Shown here: piece after piece, positions 35,590-41,058 of the stretch
Position numbering within the stretch: position 1 is the stretch's first letter
How the letters are laid out: each line of letters begins with the position of its first letter
Source of the DNA: Sphingobacterium sp. UBA4616
Lineage (GTDB): Bacteria; Bacteroidota; Bacteroidia; Sphingobacteriales; Sphingobacteriaceae
Reading direction: 5' to 3'
Length of the DNA stretch: 41,058 bases
NCBI GenBank assembly: GCA_002386525.1
Contig: DGIS01000030.1
Span: forward strand, 23,218-64,275
Made by a program: the position numbers and the translations under genes
The notes under the pieces: model-generated
Database searches by the model: none
What the model was told of the DNA's origin: nothing
What the model saw: only the letters and a program-made list of their open reading frames with translations

Positions 35590-35663
35590 GGCGGGGTAGC
35601 TCAGATGGTTAGAGCGTTGGATTCATAACCCAAAGGTCGGCAGTTCGATTCTGCTCCCCGCTA
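35590..35663 (+). tRNA. tRNA-Met (CAT), copy 2
   Basis: All 74 nt are identical to copy 1. The preceding TATATTTGCAT-CC-AAA block is also shared, which points to duplication of the tRNA with its promoter. A terminator follows directly. Confidence 0.93.
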
Positions 35664-35665
35664 CT

Positions 35666-35699
35666 AAAAGCATCAATCTCTTTAGGTTGATGCTTTTTT
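35666..35699 (+). terminator. intrinsic terminator of tRNA-Met copy 2
   Basis: AAAAGCATCAA (35666-35676) pairs with TTGATGCTTTT (35687-35697), followed by further T. From here to 35909 I see no gene. Confidence 0.87.
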
Positions 35700-35909
35700 A
35701 TGAAAAATATCTTGTTCTACAAAATACCTTATTTTGGTGGCTAGAGGAAAGTATAGCCCTTTTATTGCCTTATGGAGAATAGTTATTTTTTTTCACCCCC
35801 TCTGAATACTGCTTGCCTCTTTAGATGTTCGGCTAAAGAGATTGCGCGTTTTCAGCAAAAATGCCTGTTCAAGTGTTATCCGTTGGTGGTAGACAATCTG
35901 TATGTTTCA

Positions 35910-37589
35910 TCAATTGTCGTCATAAGCAAGGCTTTTCCAATCTTCTTTCTGTAGATACTTTAACATCAAAAAGAATATGATCCATCCGAGTCCGGCTAAA
36001 ATCCAAATTAGCGTTTCGAAGTGGAAGATTGTTTTATGTAAGAAGCCCAATATCCCCAAAAGGCCTAAGATGAATAAATTGGTTATTGCTTTAGAATTGG
36101 ATTGGTTTGCTTTTGAAAACGGGTAGCTTTTGACCATAAAAAGCATAATCAAAATACTTTCAATGCCGCCAACTGCAGAAGATAATAGTAGATCATTAAT
36201 TGAATTGAGACCAAATAGGGGTATACAGATACATAAAAACACGACGTTGAAAGGTAAAACATACTTAATGAGACAAGCCTTAAGAACGCCGGTCATCAAC
36301 TGTCCCGGCTTGTGTATGGGAGCAGTATGATAGATCCAAGCTGCTTTATACTTGTTGCTTTGAGTAATAAGCTGGAAAACGGTTAAAATAGTGAGTAATG
36401 AGAGATAGAACATAATGATATACAGGCCTGAATCCCGAATTTTTAATATCTTGTCCGCCATTGGGAGCTCTTCTCCAGTACGTATAAATAAAAAAGTAAA
36501 GTAAATAGGCAAATAAGCCAACGAAGGGTAGAGCTGTTGTTTAAATTCTCTTGTTTTAGCACTTATCAGCCATACAATGCCAAATCCTGCCTCTTCAACT
36601 GCGGATGAACATACTTTCGCGGATATCCATTTATAAACAGGCAGTTTAGATCCATGATTCTGCTTCAAAGGTAAATTTTCATTGGGGAAGATGTCTGCGC
36701 TTGCCAATGCAGCTATTTTTGCATTAAATCCACGTGAAAATAACTTGATACAGGCATAGACACCTACAAGGGGAGTGAGTGCCCCCAATATGGATAGCAT
36801 GATAACGGGTAAATTTTGGTCTCCGAACATTAAGGGTTGAAAAGATGCAATCCAAGTACTCGGAAATATCCAAAGAAATCGGAGCTGTTCCATCGTCAAA
36901 TGAGATTCTACAATAGATTGAATCAGATTTGGACCAACATAATAGGACAGGAAAAGAACCAGTGAGAGGCCTATCTGTATATAAGTAATAACATCTTTAA
37001 ACTCTTGGATGGGCAGGTATTTAATACTGATCAGGTAAAATCCGTTGACACCGATGAGAGCGATTAAGGTGCTGAACATAAGCTGTAAACATAGAACAAG
37101 GACTGAAGTAATATCCCAATTAAACAATACATAAACAAGTACTGGTGCGGTGAGTGCAATTATTTGGTTAAACAGCTTTATTGCAATAAAAGTTATTCGC
37201 GCAATCGATAGGGTCCTGTCGTTAACTGGACGCGGCATAATGATATACTGGTCCCGGGTATCTAATAATATAGGTGAAAAATCAGTAACCAATGTAATAC
37301 TTAGCATACTGATAAAGGTGAGCAGCATGATAGAAACAGCTAAATATCTATCTGGAATTGACAAAAGTATGGCCATGAATACCAAGCCAATAATCAGGTA
37401 TAACACAAATTGTAAAATCGAAGACGATGAGGAGGATTTCTCCGTTCTACGTCTCCGAAAACTAATAGGTTTTCGGTTTTCTAAAATGATTTTCGTTTGT
37501 AAGATGATCTTAAACTGTTCAAAATTAATACCTAAGCTTTTCCAAACCCCAGGAAACAGAAGAATAAACTTTAAGATGAGTTTTTCCAT
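35910..37589 (-). CDS. ABC transporter membrane subunit (large permease)
   Basis: 559 aa from the ATG at 37587-37589, placed one base after the ATPase stop (TAA-C-ATG); a longer in-frame start overlapping the ATPase is less likely. About 12 hydrophobic helices, a Ser-rich patch (EKSSSSSS, ~50) and a conserved-looking block LLDTRDQYIIMPRPVNDRTL. No binding-protein gene is nearby, so an exporter is more likely than an importer. The substrate is unknown. It is the partner of the ATPase encoded just upstream. Confidence 0.78.
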   Translation of the reverse strand: MEKLILKFILLFPGVWKSLGINFEQFKIILQTKIILENRKPISFRRRRTEKSSSSSSILQFVLYLIIGLVFMAILLSIPDRYLAVSIMLLTFISMLSITLVTDFSPILLDTRDQYIIMPRPVNDRTLSIARITFIAIKLFNQIIALTAPVLVYVLFNWDITSVLVLCLQLMFSTLIALIGVNGFYLISIKYLPIQEFKDVITYIQIGLSLVLFLSYYVGPNLIQSIVESHLTMEQLRFLWIFPSTWIASFQPLMFGDQNLPVIMLSILGALTPLVGVYACIKLFSRGFNAKIAALASADIFPNENLPLKQNHGSKLPVYKWISAKVCSSAVEEAGFGIVWLISAKTREFKQQLYPSLAYLPIYFTFLFIRTGEELPMADKILKIRDSGLYIIMFYLSLLTILTVFQLITQSNKYKAAWIYHTAPIHKPGQLMTGVLKACLIKYVLPFNVVFLCICIPLFGLNSINDLLLSSAVGGIESILIMLFMVKSYPFSKANQSNSKAITNLFILGLLGILGFLHKTIFHFETLIWILAGLGWIIFFLMLKYLQKEDWKSLAYDDN

Positions 37590-37590
37590 G

Positions 37591-38367
37591 TTATTGAATT
37601 GCTCTAATGATATTGGAGACATCCAATGTATTGCTGCCACTATTTGTTAATTTTGCAAATATATGCTCCAAAGATTCGTTAGCTTCTGTCTTTAGCTCCT
37701 CAATTGTACCATCCGCAATAATGCTCCCCTGGTTTATAAGTAAAATTCGATCGGATACTTTTTCGACAACATCCATCATATGGGAGCAGTAGAAAATTGT
37801 TTTTCCTTCTTTTGCAAGCAAGGAAATAAGTTCCTTAACAAAAATAACAGCATTGGCATCAAGTCCAGATAAGGGTTCATCCAGAACAATAATTTGAGGG
37901 TTGTGAATAATTCCTGAAATCAGTAGTACTTTTTGACGCATTCCTTTTGAGAAGGTGTCCATTCTATTATTTGCATTTGATTCAAGACCAAAAGCAGTCA
38001 ATAACTTTAAGGAACGCTCCAGAATAATATTATTTTCCATTCCATAGAGTTTACCCACAAAATCTAAATATTCAATTGGAGTCAGTACTTCATATAATTC
38101 AGCATTCTCGGGAACATATCCTAACAATGTTTTCACGGCCAATGGATCTTCTTGAATGTTGATACCATTAATTTCTACAGTGCCTGTGAAATCTTCAATT
38201 AGTCCTGTCAATATTTTAACGGTGGTGGATTTGCCTGCCCCATTTGGGCCAATATATCCGATAACTTGGCCTGGGAATATGTCGAGGTTGATTCCTTTCA
38301 AAATTTCCTTGGTTCCGTACGATTTTTTAAGGTCAACGATCCGGATGAGCGGTAATATACTTTGCAT
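37591..38367 (-). CDS. ABC transporter ATP-binding protein
   Basis: 258 aa. Walker A GPNGAGKST (40-48), Q-loop region GYVPENAELYEVLT, signature FSKGMRQKVLL (139-149), Walker B IIVLDEPLSGLD (159-170) and switch His in FYCSHMMDVVE. It belongs to the CcmA/NatA/drug-export type of ATPase. It is the first gene of a two-gene operon with the large permease. Confidence 0.92.
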   Translation of the reverse strand: MQSILPLIRIVDLKKSYGTKEILKGINLDIFPGQVIGYIGPNGAGKSTTVKILTGLIEDFTGTVEINGINIQEDPLAVKTLLGYVPENAELYEVLTPIEYLDFVGKLYGMENNIILERSLKLLTAFGLESNANNRMDTFSKGMRQKVLLISGIIHNPQIIVLDEPLSGLDANAVIFVKELISLLAKEGKTIFYCSHMMDVVEKVSDRILLINQGSIIADGTIEELKTEANESLEHIFAKLTNSGSNTLDVSNIIRAIQ

Positions 38368-38470
38368 ATGATAACAATCTTCAAAGTAAACTTACGTAAA
38401 AATTGGGAGTTATGATTACTGTTGAGATCGGTATAGACTGTATTTTTTAAATAAAAGATTCTTATTTCAA

Positions 38471-38500
38471 AAAATAGAAAAAGGGACCTTTTGGTCCCTT
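38471..38500 (-). terminator. intrinsic terminator of the acidic-protein gene
   Basis: AAGGGACC-TTTT-GGTCCCTT (38481-38500); the A-rich stretch before it becomes the U-tract on the minus-strand transcript. Confidence 0.85.
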
Positions 38501-38522
38501 ACAATGGTTTTATTTTCGGAAA

Positions 38523-38906
38523 CTATCTGTCATTTTTAGGATATCCTTCTTCATCAAGATCATCTCTCAAATCTTCTTCATTCTCTGCTAATTTCTTGTC
38601 TAAAGGAGATAACCGTTCATGATCAAAAGTCTCAATTCGCATGTTCGCCTGATCCAAATCTTCACCCTGGAGTTCATCTTTCGAAGCATATTCATCTCCC
38701 ACAAATGGGTTTGAATTGTCATAGGTTGAATCATCATCAACAGCACCCTCTGCAATAGTATCGTAATCAGCTGGGTGAGCATAATCTGGATCGTTACCGT
38801 CGACATCCATTTCATAACTGTCAAGCTCTTTGTTAAAAGTAAGGTCCTGATCTTTATCTGGATAGTCTTCTTCAACTTTCCCGTTTCTATATTCTTTTTT
38901 TGACAT
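38523..38906 (-). CDS. very acidic 127-aa protein of unknown function
   Basis: 42 of 127 residues are Asp or Glu, by count. It has almost no hydrophobic core, no signal peptide and no TM, so it is probably disordered. The C-terminus (LSPLDKKLAENEEDLRDDLD) may form a helix. The real-gene call rests on its start, its own terminator, its isolation and the even codon use; the overlapping frame at 38600-38875 is a shadow. No family is recognised. Confidence 0.7.
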   Translation of the reverse strand: MSKKEYRNGKVEEDYPDKDQDLTFNKELDSYEMDVDGNDPDYAHPADYDTIAEGAVDDDSTYDNSNPFVGDEYASKDELQGEDLDQANMRIETFDHERLSPLDKKLAENEEDLRDDLDEEGYPKNDR

Positions 38907-39112
38907 AATTCTGCTAATTTTTATTCATCATTAAAACAGTTCACATAAAAAAAAGTTTGGATTTTACTAGACAAAGTAGGGCTCAAGCGCTATTGAAATA
39001 CCAAAAAGATAAAATTTCATTTTAAAAAGGGCAGAACATGTTAGTTTTAGGAGAAGCCATTCAGCTTTGTCTAAATTATAGTGTCCATGGTAGAATTCAG
39101 CTCGACAACTAA

Positions 39113-39934
39113 TCAGGCGCTATTTTTAGCTCTTTTATAAGAGCTTGGTGTAATATTTCGTTTCTTCTTATAAAAATTAGTCAAGTGACTCTCATCGTTA
39201 AATCCAAGTTCTTCTACAATTTGTTTCATGCTATATGTATTGGAAGCTAACCTATCTTCAATAAGTTTAATACGAATATCATCGATATATGTTTTATAAC
39301 TCACAGCATATCGCTTTTTAAAAAATGCACCAAAATAATTAGCGGAAATTTGAAACTGATCGGCAATCGATTTAATTTGTAATTTGTCGGGAAAATAAAT
39401 GTTTTGATGAATATATTGCTCGATCTCTTGAGACATTTCATAAGATGCATGAATAGGCAGGCCCAGGTCCTTTACAATATTTTCCACTAAGGCGAAAAGA
39501 GACATAATTTGGTGGAATATGAAAATAGAAGTCGTTGCGTCCTCACGGTCATATTGATGTATCAGTTCGAATACCTGCTCTGTCAATTTTTTATTTTCTT
39601 TCTTAAGGGATAGGCTCCTATTTAAAAATGTCTTCGAATTGAAAATATCCACCGGGCTGAAAGAAAGTCTGAAATTTTGCTGTATAAAATGAAGATCTTT
39701 AAAATAGGAACCGGAAAAATAAAGGACAAATACTATTGCATCTTTCTTAGTGTCAAGTGTTTCAAAGGTCTTATTCAAAAAGAGTAAGTTTCCTTTTGAA
39801 AATTTCAACTTATTTTCTTTAGAAAGGATCGATCCCTCCAATATATATACTAAAGCAAAATCAAAGCCTGTTTTATTTAGTTCTATTTTTTGTTTCTGCT
39901 TGATTTTTTGAGAAGCGAAAGATAAATTCGTCAT
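39113..39934 (-). CDS. AraC-family transcriptional regulator
   Basis: 273 aa. The N-terminal ~150 residues look like a cupin-type sensing domain (FDFALVYILEGSILSKENK in part, KGNLLFLNK). The C-terminal ~100 residues carry two HTH motifs: QIKSIADQFQISANYFGAFFKK (in parts) and MKQIVEELGFNDESHLTNFYKK (in parts), ending in the typical NITPSSYKRAK. The effector is unknown. It follows the reductase gene on the same strand by 142 bp and may or may not control it. Confidence 0.9.
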   Translation of the reverse strand: MTNLSFASQKIKQKQKIELNKTGFDFALVYILEGSILSKENKLKFSKGNLLFLNKTFETLDTKKDAIVFVLYFSGSYFKDLHFIQQNFRLSFSPVDIFNSKTFLNRSLSLKKENKKLTEQVFELIHQYDREDATTSIFIFHQIMSLFALVENIVKDLGLPIHASYEMSQEIEQYIHQNIYFPDKLQIKSIADQFQISANYFGAFFKKRYAVSYKTYIDDIRIKLIEDRLASNTYSMKQIVEELGFNDESHLTNFYKKKRNITPSSYKRAKNSA

Positions 39935-39965
39935 ATGTACGATTCTATTGAATAAATACCAACTA

Positions 39966-39973
39966 CAAACCTA
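39966..39973 (-). promoter_or_regulatory. putative -7 element of the AraC-type regulator
   Basis: Reads TAGGTTTG on the minus strand, 32 nt before the ATG. A clear -33 is missing. Confidence 0.4.
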
Positions 39974-40076
39974 AGAAAAATAGAATAAACACTTAATTTT
40001 TCCTCTTGTTGTAATGGAACAATTATGGATTTACATTCATGATAAAATATAAATAATTTTTGATTCCAATGAATTG

Positions 40077-40946
40077 TTAGGTGCTTTTTGCATTCCTAGT
40101 CATTTTTTCAATATTATCCCACTGGTCCTGCGGAATAACATCCAAACCATTAAATTCGCCGGCTCCTTTAAGCCACTCTCCACCATCTATAGTGATGACA
40201 TCACCGTTGATATAACTTGCATAGTCAGATACTAAATAAGCAGCGAGGTTAGCAAGTTCCTGTAGTTCACCCAGGCGACCCAAAGGGATACGTTTGGTTG
40301 GGGAGAGAAGTTCGCCTAATTCTCCAGGCAACAAGCGTTCCATGGCTCCGGAGGTTTGAAATGGACCTGGTGCTATAGCGTTTAGTCGTATCCCTTTTTT
40401 CCCCCATTCCACAGCCAACGAACGGGTTAGCGCTAGAACTCCAGCCTTGGCTGTTGCAGATGGTACGACATATCCAGATCCCGTCCACGCATAGGTTGTG
40501 ACAATACTGAGTACAGCTTTATTTTGTTCATTTTGCGCGATCCACCTTTTTCCTAGCGCGAGGGTATAATTTATACTCCCTTGAAGGACAATTCCAATGA
40601 CAGATTCAAAGGCTCTATGGCTTAAACGTTCAGTAGGGGAGATAAAATTTCCAGCGGCATTATTTATGAGAATATCTATTCCACCGAAATGTTCATATCC
40701 AAATGAAACGACGTGTTCAACATCATCATAATTGCGAACGTCCCCCGCCACAGCAAGACATTTAGCCTGATGTTTTTCTGATAATTCTTTTGTTGTCTGT
40801 TGTATAATATCATCTTTGCGACTTGTAATCAAGCAAGAGGCCCCAAGCTCGAGAAAGTAATCTGTCATTGCTTTGCCTAGCCCCGTACCACCACCAGTGA
40901 TCAGAATTCGTTTTCCTTTTAGTGCGTTTTCTGTTAACATGCCCAT
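40077..40946 (-). CDS. 2,4-dienoyl-CoA reductase, SDR type (DECR1-like)
   Basis: 289 aa. NADPH-binding TGGGTGLG (17-24), NNAAGNFISP (95-104), then TYAWTGSGYVVPSATAKAG with Tyr152 and Lys167, 15 apart. The classic YxxxK is SxxxK (Ser163). This layout, with GRLGELQELANLAAYLVSDYASYING (in parts) and the tail GEFNGLDVIPQDQWDNIEKM, closely follows mitochondrial DECR1 as I recall its sequence. It would reduce 2,4-dienoyl-CoA in beta-oxidation of polyunsaturated fatty acids. It is unrelated to the flavin-type E. coli FadH. Other enoyl-CoA reductases of the same SDR branch are possible. Start at 40946 or two codons later. Confidence 0.85.
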   Translation of the reverse strand: MGMLTENALKGKRILITGGGTGLGKAMTDYFLELGASCLITSRKDDIIQQTTKELSEKHQAKCLAVAGDVRNYDDVEHVVSFGYEHFGGIDILINNAAGNFISPTERLSHRAFESVIGIVLQGSINYTLALGKRWIAQNEQNKAVLSIVTTYAWTGSGYVVPSATAKAGVLALTRSLAVEWGKKGIRLNAIAPGPFQTSGAMERLLPGELGELLSPTKRIPLGRLGELQELANLAAYLVSDYASYINGDVITIDGGEWLKGAGEFNGLDVIPQDQWDNIEKMTRNAKST

Positions 40947-40957
40947 ATATCGTCCAG

Positions 40958-40984
40958 TTTTATGTATCCTTAAGTTACATAAAA
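40958..40984. promoter_or_regulatory. palindrome TTTTATGTA-N9-TACATAAAA upstream of the reductase gene
   Basis: A perfect 9-bp inverted repeat with a 9-nt spacer that itself contains CTTAAG, 12-38 bp before the start codon. Likely an operator for a dimeric repressor (TetR-type is common for fatty-acid genes) or a leader hairpin. Confidence 0.6.
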
Positions 40985-41058
40985 TTTGATATAAAATAAA
41001 AGGGCGGGGCGGGGAAGATTGTATAGTGAGGAAAAAAGATCTAACTAAAACAGGAGCT

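Noticed and set aside
35772..35954. 60-aa plus-strand ORF after the tRNA terminator
   Set aside because: No recognisable protein features, overlaps the permease 3' end in antisense, no promoter or RBS.
38969..39073. Inverted repeat TAGACAAAG ... CTTTGTCTA
   Set aside because: The arms are 87 nt apart in a 206-bp gap; chance is plausible and no element lies between them.
41002..41014. G-rich run GGG-C-GGGG-C-GGGG in an AT-rich region
   Set aside because: Only three G-tracts nearby, so no canonical G-quadruplex; nothing else is visible up to the window end.

Overview
The window looks like a stretch of a Bacteroidota chromosome, most likely Sphingobacteriaceae and probably Sphingobacterium; the genus is an inference. 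The evidence is an AT-rich base composition, almost no Shine-Dalgarno sequences, Bacteroidota-type promoters (TTTG-N18-TAnnTTTG before the tRNA genes), and an F1Fo operon that ends at atpG and lacks atpD and atpC. Subunit a also carries a long N-terminal leader, and several lineage-typical proteins are present (DUF4476, DCC/DUF393, and a TonB-receptor-like barrel without SusD). Most genes are housekeeping or metabolic. I see no insertion sequence, prophage or CRISPR array.

Layout: 49-4646 (minus) holds a large Cys-rich protein of unknown function, purU and parE. 4825-10059 is the most unusual part. Two plus-strand genes (SPFH+GYF_2, and a double zinc ribbon with a C-terminal membrane anchor) converge on three minus-strand genes (a membrane-anchored Ppx/GppA-like ASKHA protein, a two-TM helical protein and a proline-rich coiled-coil protein). 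They share one bidirectional terminator. I read this as a possible membrane-stress module, loosely comparable to the Bacillus pspA-ydjGHI set. 10287-13205 holds a cupin and a PIF1-like helicase. 13289-19190 is the ATP synthase operon (atpZ-like, a four-TM protein, atpB, E, F, H, A, G) with strong hairpins just after atpE and just after atpA.

19258-24833 contains fabH, clpS, an outer-membrane barrel protein, a DUF1080 protein and a YjjG-type phosphatase. 25036-28174 is an operon of a histidine kinase without a sensor domain, an OmpR-type regulator, a TPR membrane protein and hemE; hemJ follows at 28337. 28953-34678 carries a DUF4476 secreted protein, a GabD-like dehydrogenase, a DCC protein, ribBA and an LptF/LptG permease. 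34780-35663 holds a START-like protein and two identical tRNA-Met genes with their own promoters. 35910-40946 (minus) holds an ABC exporter pair, a very acidic small protein, an AraC-type regulator and a DECR1-like 2,4-dienoyl-CoA reductase preceded by a strong palindrome.

Several genes have a TAnnTTTG element only 3-5 nt before their ATG, which predicts leaderless mRNAs. All functions are read from the sequence by eye; no database search was run.
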